In this document: one piece after another, positions 8,886-17,110 of the stretch
Numbering within the stretch: the first letter of the stretch is position 1
How the letters are laid out: each line of letters opens with the position of its first letter
From: an uncultured Pelagibacteraceae bacterium
GTDB lineage: Bacteria; Pseudomonadota; Alphaproteobacteria; Pelagibacterales; Pelagibacteraceae
Length of the DNA stretch: 56,723 bases
Direction of reading: 5' to 3'
Assembly (NCBI GenBank): GCA_902596325.1
Contig: CACJTN010000006.1
Span: forward strand, 1-56,723
The notes under the pieces: generated by a model
Told to the model about the DNA's origin: nothing
The model's database searches: none
What the model saw: the letters and a program-made list of their open reading frames with translations, nothing else
Made by a program: the position numbers and the translations under genes

Positions 8886-10001
8886 TTAGATTAAAGCTTC
8901 TGCGGGAGACAAAAATTTATGTCCGAAAGTATCTGCAACAGCCTTGTATGTTACATTGCCTTTACAAATATTTAATCCAGCTAAAAAGTTAGGGTCATCT
9001 TTTAATGCTTTTTGATATCCATCTTTAGCTAATTTATTTAAAAATGGTAATGTTACTTTGTTTAAAGCTAAAGTTGATGTCCTAGGAACACCTCCAGGCA
9101 TATTAGCTACACAATAATGAACAATATCATCTACTATATAAGTTGGATTAGCATGAGTAGTTGGTTTACTAGTTTCCACACATCCACCTTGATCTATGGC
9201 AACATCAACTATAACCGATCCTCTTTTCATTAGTTTTAGCATATCTTTTGTGACCAACTTTGGTGCTTCAGCGCCAGGAATTAATACTCCACCAACCAAA
9301 AGATCCGCATCTGATATTAGTTTTTTTAAATCAATATTATCTGTTTGTTGAGGAATTATTTTATCTCCAAACTTTTTGGTTAGTTCTTTTAGTCTTTCTT
9401 CAGATTTATCAACAATATAAACTTTTGCTTGCATACCGGTTGCAATATCAGCCGCATTTTCTCCTACAACTCCTCCTCCTAAAATTACCACTGTGCCACC
9501 TTCTACACCTGGTGCTCCTCCAAGCAAAACACCTCTACCTTTTTGATTTTTTTCTAAACAATGAGCGCCTGCTTGTACCGACATTCTTCCGGCAACAGCA
9601 CTCATAGGAGCCAAAAGTGGCAATCTTCCATTTTGGTCTGTTACCGTTTCGTATGCTATGCAAACACCTTTAGAGTTAATTAATCCTTGTGTTAACTCTT
9701 TTGCAGCTGCCAAATGAAGATAGGTAAAAACAATTTGGTTTTCTCTAATCATTTGCACCTCATTTGAAAGAGGTTCTTTTACTTTAACAATAATTTCCGA
9801 GTCATTAAATATGTCTTCAGCTTTATCAATTATTCTTGCGCCTGCAGTAGTGTAATGTGAATTATCAAATCCGGCTTCTGATCCCCCATTATTTTCGATC
9901 AAAACCTGATGTCCATTAGATACTAAATCTTTAACACTATCAGGGGTTAATCCTATTCGAGTTTCTTGGGGCTTTATCTCTTTTGGAACACCAATTTTCA
10001 T
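8886..10001 (-). CDS. ald: Alanine dehydrogenase
   Basis: Converts L-alanine reversibly to pyruvate and ammonium with NAD. It is 371 residues, the normal length. Family residues visible are the KEPQETRIGLTP start, the substrate region KVKEPL with YLHLAAAKELT, and the NAD-binding stretch GGGVVGENAADIA. A later VDVAIDQGGC is also typical. It lies 9 bases after the aminotransferase. In this operon it most likely regenerates the pyruvate used as amino acceptor and releases the amino nitrogen as ammonium, a layout known from taurine catabolic clusters. Confidence 0.95.
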   Translation of the reverse strand: MKIGVPKEIKPQETRIGLTPDSVKDLVSNGHQVLIENNGGSEAGFDNSHYTTAGARIIDKAEDIFNDSEIIVKVKEPLSNEVQMIRENQIVFTYLHLAAAKELTQGLINSKGVCIAYETVTDQNGRLPLLAPMSAVAGRMSVQAGAHCLEKNQKGRGVLLGGAPGVEGGTVVILGGGVVGENAADIATGMQAKVYIVDKSEERLKELTKKFGDKIIPQQTDNIDLKKLISDADLLVGGVLIPGAEAPKLVTKDMLKLMKRGSVIVDVAIDQGGCVETSKPTTHANPTYIVDDIVHYCVANMPGGVPRTSTLALNKVTLPFLNKLAKDGYQKALKDDPNFLAGLNICKGNVTYKAVADTFGHKFLSPAEALI

Positions 10002-10010
10002 ATATGAAAA

Positions 10011-11354
10011 TTAATTTTTTTTACTTTTGCTATAATTAGTAATCCCTGTTCTTAACTTTTCAATAATTTCATCAATATGTTTTTTTTCACAAATAAACAT
10101 TGGAGCAATAATAAGTGCATCACCTGTTGCTTTAAAGTTAACACCAGCTTCGTAACAATGTTTAAAAGTTGCAAGTCCTGCTTTACCAGGTCTGCCATCC
10201 ATCTTAATATCAATTCCACCCATCATTCCATATCCTCTAATATTTTCTACTACATCAATATCTTTTAGTGAAAATAAACCTTCTTGAAAATATGGACTCA
10301 ATTCTTTAGCTCTATTAAATATATCTTCTTTTTCAAATATATCTTGTACTGCCAATGCTGCTGCAACGGAAATCGGAATTCCAGAATATGTATAGCCATG
10401 AAAAAGTTCTATTACTCCTTTAGGCGAGTTGTCCATTACTGCATCATAAATTTCTTCTTTACACGCAACAACACCAAAAGGAACGATCCCGTTCGTTGTG
10501 GCTTTTGCCATTGTCATTATATCAGGCGTAACTCCAAATTCCTGTGCACCAAATGCTGATCCTGTTCTACCCCATCCTGTTATTACTTCGTCAAAAATTA
10601 ATAAAATATTATGCTTATCACAAAGTTCTCTTAATCTTTGTAAATATCCAACGGGTGGTACTAGTGTTCCAGTTGATCCTGCGATTGGCTCAACAATGCA
10701 AGCTGCAATATTTTCAGCTCCAAAGTTTGTACAAATTCTCTCTAAATCATTTGCAATTTCTGCACCAGTTTCGGGTTGACCAGAAACAAATTTATGTTCA
10801 TCTAAATGAGTATGTCTCATGTGGACTACACCTGGCATTAAAACACTTGCGTAAGCTTTTACATTATTTATCATTCCACCAACAGAAGTAGCACCAATAT
10901 TCATTCCATGGTAAGCTCTTTCACGACCTACAAACCTAAATCTTTGACCTTCTCCTCTAGCTTTATGATATGCAACACTGATTTTAATTGCTGTCTCTAC
11001 TGCTGTGGATCCACAAATTGTGTAAAAGATTCTGTTTAAATTTCCTGGCGTGTGTTTTGCTATTTTTGTTGCTAATTCAAATGAACCCCCAAAACCTTGT
11101 TGAAATGGTTGGGCGTAATCTAAAGTTTTTAATTGATTTGTGATCGCATCTATAATTTCGGTTCTACCATGTCCTAAAGGGTTACAAAATAATCCTGAAC
11201 TTGCATCAATTTGAGTTTGTCCCTCATGGTTTTTTAAGTAAACGCCTTTTGCACTTGTTATAAGTCTTGGTCTTTCTTTAAAATCTTTATTGGATGTAAA
11301 TGGCATCCAGTGTTCATTTAATGAATTTGGTATTGGGTTTTTTTCTGAACTCAT
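10011..11354 (-). CDS. Omega-amino acid:pyruvate aminotransferase (taurine/hypotaurine/beta-alanine type)
   Basis: A class III PLP aminotransferase of 447 residues. The start NEHWMPFTSNKDF, ARGEGQRFRFVGRERAYHG, VEPIAGSTGTLVPPVGYL, DEVITGWGRTG and FHGYTYSG are typical of beta-alanine:pyruvate (omega-APT) enzymes. The PLP lysine is in TMAKATTNG. Omega-APT relatives also accept taurine or hypotaurine, and the gene is divergent from tauABC with alanine dehydrogenase behind it. Taurine or a relative is therefore the favoured substrate, giving sulfoacetaldehyde and alanine. Beta-alanine or GABA remain possible. Confidence 0.85.
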   Translation of the reverse strand: MSSEKNPIPNSLNEHWMPFTSNKDFKERPRLITSAKGVYLKNHEGQTQIDASSGLFCNPLGHGRTEIIDAITNQLKTLDYAQPFQQGFGGSFELATKIAKHTPGNLNRIFYTICGSTAVETAIKISVAYHKARGEGQRFRFVGRERAYHGMNIGATSVGGMINNVKAYASVLMPGVVHMRHTHLDEHKFVSGQPETGAEIANDLERICTNFGAENIAACIVEPIAGSTGTLVPPVGYLQRLRELCDKHNILLIFDEVITGWGRTGSAFGAQEFGVTPDIMTMAKATTNGIVPFGVVACKEEIYDAVMDNSPKGVIELFHGYTYSGIPISVAAALAVQDIFEKEDIFNRAKELSPYFQEGLFSLKDIDVVENIRGYGMMGGIDIKMDGRPGKAGLATFKHCYEAGVNFKATGDALIIAPMFICEKKHIDEIIEKLRTGITNYSKSKKN

Positions 11355-11427
11355 ATTTTTATTTTAAGTATAATTAAACTCTTAGACTAAAATTTTTGTT
11401 AAGACTACACAATTTTAATTTATAAAG

Positions 11428-11444
11428 TGTGTAATAGTAACACA
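11428..11444. promoter_or_regulatory. Imperfect TGTGT/ACACA palindrome in the aminotransferase-tauA divergent spacer
   Basis: A 17-base inverted repeat of TGTGT and ACACA arms around a 7-base centre lies roughly in the middle of the 200-base spacer between the divergent aminotransferase and tauA genes. It could be an operator shared by both units. No regulator gene sits next to it, so the binding protein is unknown. The rest of the spacer shows no gene; a 14-codon frame at 11500-11544 just before tauA has no supporting feature. Confidence 0.3.
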
Positions 11445-11554
11445 ACTTAGACGTGTAATCTTTAATAGGCATATCTGGTCTTACTAATTCATCATTTACA
11501 TGGATCGATTTATGAATTTAAATGATGCTATTAAATTTAATTAATGGAGACAAA

Positions 11555-12496
11555 ATGAAAAAAATAATAAGTTTCATTTTAGGAAGTTTAGTTGCTCTAA
11601 CTATGTCTATAACAGTTGCAAATGCAGCTGCTAAAGAGGTAAGAGTTGCTTACTTTTTAGAATGGCCAAGTCCAAATTTGGAAGACATGCAAAAAAAAGC
11701 GTTTGCTAAAGCTCTTGGAGTACCTGTCAAATGGACTAACTTCACAAATGGTGGAGCAATGACAGATGCAATGTTAGCAGGAGATATTGATATTTCTTAT
11801 TCTCAAGGATTAGTACCTTTTATTAATGCTGTTAAATCAAAAGCGCCAATTAAGTTGGTTGATATTGCTATGGAATACGGAATGGGAGGAACAACATGTG
11901 TTACTTCTAATGCTTCAGGAATAACAAAAGCAAATGCAACTGAATTAGAAGGTAAAAAAGTTGCTGTACCATTAGGAACAATGGCTGAGTATGTTTTTGA
12001 TGAAAGTATGAAAGTTGTAGGCGCAGATAGAGGTAAAATGGATATTATTCAAATGGACCCTGAAGAAGGAGCCGCTGCGTTAGTTAGTGGTGATGTTGTA
12101 ATGGCATGTTTATTTGGTGGTAATTCAATTAAAGCTGCAACAGCTGTTGGAACTAGATTGTTAACAGTTGATGAAGCGAGAGCAGCTGGAATACTTGGTA
12201 TAGATATTACTTCAGTAACTGACAAATTTATGAAGGAAAATCCAGGTATGCTTAGAACTTTTATTGAAGTAACTCACGAAGCAAATGATAGATACAGAGC
12301 TGGTAAAAGCGATATGAATTCAATGTCAAAAGCTTCTGAAATGAAAGTGGCTGATATGAAAGAAACGCTAAGTGGCTTCAAGTTTCTAACGCCTGAAGAG
12401 ACAAAAAAATCCATGGAGAGTGGAAACTTAGATGCGTTCCTAAAAGGAATGGGAACACCATCTGGTAATGTAGATACAAGTTTCTTACCTTTGTAA
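11555..12496 (+). CDS. tauA: Taurine-type ABC transporter substrate-binding protein
   Basis: Periplasmic ligand-binding protein of the nitrate/sulfonate/taurine (NMT1-like) family, 313 residues. It has a clear signal peptide with probable cleavage after VANA near residue 23. The mature start VRVAYFLEWPSPN, followed by DAMLAGDIDISYSQGLVPF and GTMAEYVFD, fits TauA-like proteins. A longer frame starts at 11522, but the ATG at 11555 has GGAGA a few bases upstream and begins the signal peptide, so it is chosen. It is followed by a strong terminator hairpin before tauB. Confidence 0.88.
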   Translation: MKKIISFILGSLVALTMSITVANAAAKEVRVAYFLEWPSPNLEDMQKKAFAKALGVPVKWTNFTNGGAMTDAMLAGDIDISYSQGLVPFINAVKSKAPIKLVDIAMEYGMGGTTCVTSNASGITKANATELEGKKVAVPLGTMAEYVFDESMKVVGADRGKMDIIQMDPEEGAAALVSGDVVMACLFGGNSIKAATAVGTRLLTVDEARAAGILGIDITSVTDKFMKENPGMLRTFIEVTHEANDRYRAGKSDMNSMSKASEMKVADMKETLSGFKFLTPEETKKSMESGNLDAFLKGMGTPSGNVDTSFLPL

Positions 12497-12509
12497 AAGA
12501 AAAAATAGA

Positions 12510-12547
12510 TAGGCGCCAATTACAATTTAATTGGTGCCTATTTTTTT
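12510..12547 (+). terminator. Hairpin terminator/attenuator between tauA and tauB
   Basis: A 13-base stem (one G-T wobble) from 12510-12522 to 12528-12540 closes a 5-base loop and is followed by seven T residues. It is a good intrinsic terminator. Because tauB follows on the same strand only 79 bases after tauA, it probably works as a partial terminator. That would leave the binding-protein message in excess, a common arrangement in ABC operons. Confidence 0.85.
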
Positions 12548-12575
12548 ATAAAAATTTCTAATATAGTAAAGTTAT

Positions 12576-13373
12576 ATGAGTGATTTAGTTTCTCAAAATC
12601 TTAATATGATTTTTAAATCTCCGAAGGGAGAAACAGTCCACGCTTTAAAAGACTTAAACTTTACAATAAAGAAGGGTGAACTTTTAACTGTTTTAGGACC
12701 ATCAGGTTGTGGAAAAACAACCTTACTGAATATTGCTGCAGGGTTTATAAGGCCCACTTCAGGAACAATAACTTTGGGCAATAATGAAATAAATGGTCCT
12801 GGAGTTGACCGTGGAATGGTATTTCAGCAGGGTGCATTATTTGAATGGTTGACTGTTGCTGAAAATGTAAATTTTGGATTAAGGATGAAAAAACAAGACC
12901 CAATGTCCACACAAGAAAGAGTAGATGAATGGTTGGATATTGTTGGTCTAAAAGGCTTTGGTAATACTCCAACTTATCAATTGTCAGGTGGTATGCAGCA
13001 AAGAGTTGCCCTTGCTAGATGTTTAATAAACAACCCTGATTTAATTCTTATGGATGAGCCTTTAGGTGCTTTAGATGCATTAACAAGAGAAAAAATGCAG
13101 TCTTTAGTATTAAAGATTTGGAAAGAGACCGGTAAAACAATTATTTTAATTACTCACTCTGTTGAGGAGGCATTATTATTAGGTGAAAGATTATACGTAA
13201 TGGCTCCAAGGCCAGGAAGAATACACAAAGAGTATAATCTTCCCTTTGCTGAAATGGGATTAAAAGAAGATTTAAGGGAAATTAAAAAAAATAAAGAATT
13301 TTCTTCAAAGAGAGAAGAAATTCTTTCTATGATTTGGAATATGGAAGAGGAAATCATGGGGAAGGACAATTAG
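12576..13373 (+). CDS. tauB: Taurine-type ABC transporter ATP-binding protein
   Basis: Cytoplasmic ATPase of the importer, 265 residues. Walker A GPSGCGKTT is near residue 42, the signature LSGGMQQRVALAR near 131, and Walker B LILMDEP with the switch His in THSVEEA follow. GRGMVF-type Q-loop spacing and a TauB/SsuB-like tail (APRPGRIHKEY) place it in the nitrate/taurine subfamily. Its stop directly abuts the permease start, so expression is coupled. The only upstream transcription barrier is the tauA terminator. Confidence 0.92.
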   Translation: MSDLVSQNLNMIFKSPKGETVHALKDLNFTIKKGELLTVLGPSGCGKTTLLNIAAGFIRPTSGTITLGNNEINGPGVDRGMVFQQGALFEWLTVAENVNFGLRMKKQDPMSTQERVDEWLDIVGLKGFGNTPTYQLSGGMQQRVALARCLINNPDLILMDEPLGALDALTREKMQSLVLKIWKETGKTIILITHSVEEALLLGERLYVMAPRPGRIHKEYNLPFAEMGLKEDLREIKKNKEFSSKREEILSMIWNMEEEIMGKDN

Positions 13374-15299
13374 ATGTTTACGCAGATCATTACAATTCTA
13401 ATTCTTGTATCCATTGTGGGATGTATTCTTTATGGCAGAAAACTTATAAAAACTGAAAAAGTTGATGCTGTTTTTGGAAATCCTGAAAGAGCTAAAGGAG
13501 GTACTCATTGGATAATTGTGGGTAGTAGTGCAATTTTATTAATTTGGTTATATTATTCTTGGGATATTGCCAAAGGGTTTTATCCAAAATCTGCGAATGA
13601 ATTATGTCAAGTAGCCAAAATAAACGAGTCATTATTAGGATTAAAATATCAATTTCCTATAGAAGAAAGAGAATTCAAAAGCACATCTATTATAAAGATT
13701 GAAAATGAAAATCTAAAAAAAATTAATCTTGAAATAACTAATTCACAAGATATTAGCGATCAACAAAAAATAGTACTTTCTAGTTTTATAAAAAAAACAT
13801 CTCAGCTTATTCCTTTGCTTACAAATGATGAATTAATGGAGATGGAAACAAAAATACAGATAAAAGAAATGACTGAGGATTTAAAATTACTGAGTTCAAA
13901 TTTTCAGAAACAAGATTATCCATTTGAAACTGAGTCAGAACGAAATGAACGTCAAAAAGCCATTTTAAAAGAAGGTGGATGGGGAATCACAACTGTGCAA
14001 TCAGGAACAGGTTCTATCGAAAATACTTTAGAAGTTCCGTTAATACCCGCAACAAATAGAGGTTTAAAGTTTCATGCAGCTGCTCAAGAACTAAAAATTA
14101 TTGATGATAAATTTTTTAAATTAAAAAATCACAACCCACAATTTAAGAATTCGATTAAAAATTTAAAAGATGAAATAAAAACCTACAGAAAAAATTTAGA
14201 TGATAATGAGGAGATAGCTTCCACTTATGCAAAAAATATTGTTAAAATTGCTAGAAGAATTGAATTTGCAAGTATTTACCCCCCAGGTGCTCTAAATGAA
14301 ATGCAAAATGCGATTGTAGAATTTGATAACTTACAAAAAAAGGAGCAAGGTGGATTAAGATTAATAGATATACTTCTATTCCCCGCTGGAACAATTGTTG
14401 CAAGTGGTCCTAGTTGTTCCGAGCAAGGATCAGGTAGATGGCTACCTAAACCATCTGATACCTTTAATAAATTTATTTTAATGTCTAAGCCAAGTGTTGG
14501 TTATAAAAATATACCACTTCTTTGGATTGATATGATGGATGTAAGTAAAATAATTGGATTTATCCTTCCAGACTGGATTGCAGATATATTGCCTGGAGAT
14601 TATCCTGTTCATAATAAAAACGGTATAGTTGAACAAAATTTTAAAGGTCAAGTATTAAAAATTGTAACTGGCGACTTTAAATTGTTTAGAATTCCTGTTC
14701 CATACGGGCATATTTGGGATTCGTTCATGAGAGTATTTTTAGGTTTAATATTTGGAATATTAATTGGTGTTCCCTTAGGACTATTTATGGGTCTTAATAG
14801 ATTTGCAAAAGGTTTTTTTGATCCCTTGATTGAACTTTATAGACCTGTGCCTCCTTTAGCCTGGGCACCACTTATAATTTCTGTACTAGGAATTGATAAT
14901 ACAGGTAAAGTATTTTTACTTTTTATGGTCTCTTTATCAATAATGATTATTTCTGCACGAGCTGGGGCTTCAGGAACACAACTTTCAAAAATTCATGCTG
15001 CTCATTCACTAGGCGCATCAAAAAAACAAATATTAAGATATGTTATTTTTCCAAATTCACTTCCTGAAATACTAACAGGTATTAGGGTTGCTGTAGGAAT
15101 GTGTTGGGGTACTTTGGTTGCTGCTGAATTTTTAGCTGGTACAACTGGCATAGGATTTGTTGAGAACGTTGCAAAAAAATATTTCCAATACGAGGTTATT
15201 TGGATCACAATTTTTATAATGGGTATGCTCGGATTATTATTTGATGTTACGTTAAGAAAGATCATTGATAAAACAATACCTTGGAGAGGTAAAGGATAG
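13374..15299 (+). CDS. tauC: Taurine-type ABC transporter permease with long N-terminal extension
   Basis: The last ~200 residues (about 435-641) are an ordinary BPD-type permease: FMRVFLGLIFGILIGVPLG, YRPVPPLAWAPL, and the EAA loop around AAHSLGASKKQILRYVIFP. TauC is usually ~270 residues, and this protein is 641. The extra ~430 residues hold two hydrophobic helices (about 3-20 and 44-62), then a Lys/Glu-rich, partly coiled-coil region likely in the periplasm. A segment near 350-420 resembles loop material rather than a known domain. A frame fusion is unlikely because no internal stop or slippery site was needed. Function of the extension unknown. Confidence 0.88.
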   Translation: MFTQIITILILVSIVGCILYGRKLIKTEKVDAVFGNPERAKGGTHWIIVGSSAILLIWLYYSWDIAKGFYPKSANELCQVAKINESLLGLKYQFPIEEREFKSTSIIKIENENLKKINLEITNSQDISDQQKIVLSSFIKKTSQLIPLLTNDELMEMETKIQIKEMTEDLKLLSSNFQKQDYPFETESERNERQKAILKEGGWGITTVQSGTGSIENTLEVPLIPATNRGLKFHAAAQELKIIDDKFFKLKNHNPQFKNSIKNLKDEIKTYRKNLDDNEEIASTYAKNIVKIARRIEFASIYPPGALNEMQNAIVEFDNLQKKEQGGLRLIDILLFPAGTIVASGPSCSEQGSGRWLPKPSDTFNKFILMSKPSVGYKNIPLLWIDMMDVSKIIGFILPDWIADILPGDYPVHNKNGIVEQNFKGQVLKIVTGDFKLFRIPVPYGHIWDSFMRVFLGLIFGILIGVPLGLFMGLNRFAKGFFDPLIELYRPVPPLAWAPLIISVLGIDNTGKVFLLFMVSLSIMIISARAGASGTQLSKIHAAHSLGASKKQILRYVIFPNSLPEILTGIRVAVGMCWGTLVAAEFLAGTTGIGFVENVAKKYFQYEVIWITIFIMGMLGLLFDVTLRKIIDKTIPWRGKG

Positions 15300-15317
15300 T
15301 TAAATTTTTGATATCTA

Positions 15318-16259
15318 ATGATTAATTGGGGTATTTTAGGATATGGTAGAATGGGTTTATCCTTTTCTAAAGTGATTAAAGAAACTTCGAATTCAAAGCT
15401 AATTTATATAGGAAGTAAAACTGCGAACAATAAATCAGAAAATATATTGAAAGGTTACGATGATGTGATAAAGGATAAAAATATTGATGCAATATACATA
15501 GCAACTTTAAATAACACCCACAAAGATTTAATATTACAAATTTTAAAATCTGACAAACATATTTTATGCGAAAAGCCGTTTGTAATTGATTTAGAGCAAG
15601 CATTAAAAATAAATCAAAATGTTATTTCATCTAGTAAAAAATTCTTTGAAGCAATTGCATATTATTCTCATCCTCAAACTTTAAAATTACTAGAAATTAT
15701 TAATAACAACGAAATAGGAGATATTATAGAAATCGATAGCAGTTTTGGATATAAATCAAAAGAAAATATTAAAAAAAGAATTTACAACAAAGAATTTGGA
15801 GGAGGAGCAATATTAGATTTAGCTTGTTATCCTATTAGTTTTGCAATGTTGTTTTGTAAAGAATTTAATAATTATAAGTTTTTATCAAAAAAAATTGAAA
15901 TGGCAAAGACAGGTGTCGACAAACATGCTGAGGCTAAAATTTTATATGACAATAAAATTCAATTAAATATATCTGTAAGTATTAGTTCTCACTTAGATAA
16001 CAAATGCATTGTTTACGGTACAAAAGGTAAAATCACAATTTTGAATCCTTGGATGCCAAGTAATAAGTCTGCTTTAGAGATTGAAAATGAAAAAAGGTAT
16101 TATAAAAAATTTATTGAATCCCCAATGTCAACTTATGCAAATCAAATACAAAACGTTTCAGATTATTTTTTAGGTAAAACAAAAAATGATTTCAATTTAT
16201 TTGATATTAATAAATCTGTAATGTGTATGAAAATAATTGATAAATGGATAGAAAAATAA
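15318..16259 (+). CDS. Gfo/Idh/MocA-family oxidoreductase
   Basis: A 313-residue NAD(P)-dependent oxidoreductase. The N-terminal Rossmann motif WGILGYGRMGLSF, YIATLNNTHKDL and the EKPFVID motif (catalytic-type Lys) are clear, as is a C-terminal half with GGGAILDLACYP. Substrates in this family are mostly sugars, inositols or aldose derivatives; none can be assigned here. The gene starts 18 bases after tauC and is followed after 1 base by a sulfotransferase. It therefore probably belongs to the same transcription unit. Confidence 0.85.
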   Translation: MINWGILGYGRMGLSFSKVIKETSNSKLIYIGSKTANNKSENILKGYDDVIKDKNIDAIYIATLNNTHKDLILQILKSDKHILCEKPFVIDLEQALKINQNVISSSKKFFEAIAYYSHPQTLKLLEIINNNEIGDIIEIDSSFGYKSKENIKKRIYNKEFGGGAILDLACYPISFAMLFCKEFNNYKFLSKKIEMAKTGVDKHAEAKILYDNKIQLNISVSISSHLDNKCIVYGTKGKITILNPWMPSNKSALEIENEKRYYKKFIESPMSTYANQIQNVSDYFLGKTKNDFNLFDINKSVMCMKIIDKWIEK

Positions 16260-16260
16260 A

Positions 16261-17103
16261 ATGATTATATGGTTAGCGTCTTATCCAAAGAGCGGGAACA
16301 CATGGGTAAGATCATTCATTTCAACTTTAATGGAAACAGAAGATGGAAATTCTGATTTAAGGAATTTAAAATCAATTCCGCAATACCCTACAAGATCTTT
16401 TTTTAGTGGAATTTTAAAAAACTATGAAGATATGCATGAAATTAAGAAAAAATGGATACTGTCGCAAGATATTATAAATTTAGATAATAAAGTAAAATTT
16501 TTTAAAACCCATCACCTAAATTGTAAAGTCGATGAGTATGAATTTACAAATTTACAAAATACGCAAGGCGTTATCCACATCGTAAGAGATCCAAGAAATG
16601 TTATTACATCAATTAAAAATCACTATCACATTAATGATTTTGATGATGCGTTGAAATTTATACTTAATGAAAAAAATTGTATAGGTTTTGCAAAAAATAA
16701 CAAAATAACGGAAAATGTTTTCCCAACAATAATTAGCTCTTGGAAAAGTCATTATAATTCTTGGAAGAAAGTTAACAAGAATTATCTATTAATCAAATAT
16801 GAAAATTTGTTAAACAATCCTGAGACTGAATTTAAAAAAATATCAAGTTATGTATCGAAATTTTTAGATTTAAGTTTTGATGAAAATAAAATTTTAAACA
16901 GCATAAAAACTAATTCCTTTGAAAATTTAAAAATACAGGAAGAAGAAGGTAAATTTAATGAGAAAGTTGCAGATGACACGTCAAAAAAGGATTTTTTTTA
17001 TTTAGGTAAAAGGAATAATTGGAGAGAGTTATTAAATAAAAACTATATTGATGAAATAAATAGCGAATTTAATACTGAAATGAAGGAACTTGGTTATATT
17101 TAA
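16261..17103 (+). CDS. Sulfotransferase-domain protein
   Basis: A 280-residue sulfotransferase fold. The 5'-phosphosulfate loop PKSGNTW is at residues 9-15, and the 3'-phosphate motif is RDPRNVITSIKNHY with the conserved Ser a little later. The family moves a sulfuryl group from PAPS to alcohols or amines. Its acceptor is unknown. Placement inside a taurine-type transport unit, 1 base after the oxidoreductase and 7 bases before an LDH2 dehydrogenase, is unusual. It has no signal peptide or transmembrane helix and is likely cytosolic. Confidence 0.85.
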   Translation: MIIWLASYPKSGNTWVRSFISTLMETEDGNSDLRNLKSIPQYPTRSFFSGILKNYEDMHEIKKKWILSQDIINLDNKVKFFKTHHLNCKVDEYEFTNLQNTQGVIHIVRDPRNVITSIKNHYHINDFDDALKFILNEKNCIGFAKNNKITENVFPTIISSWKSHYNSWKKVNKNYLLIKYENLLNNPETEFKKISSYVSKFLDLSFDENKILNSIKTNSFENLKIQEEEGKFNEKVADDTSKKDFFYLGKRNNWRELLNKNYIDEINSEFNTEMKELGYI

Positions 17104-17110
17104 ATTTTTG

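Noticed and set aside
9260-9607. 115-codon open frame antisense to alanine dehydrogenase
   Set aside because: It is Leu/Gln-rich and antisense to a well-supported gene, without a start signal or motif; it looks like a frame shadow.
10544-10891. 115-codon open frame antisense to the aminotransferase
   Set aside because: Same reasoning: antisense to a clear PLP enzyme and of skewed composition.
11500-11544. 14-codon frame just upstream of tauA that could be a leader peptide
   Set aside because: No ribosome site, no run of a regulatory amino acid and no attenuator hairpin next to it; too little to support a call.
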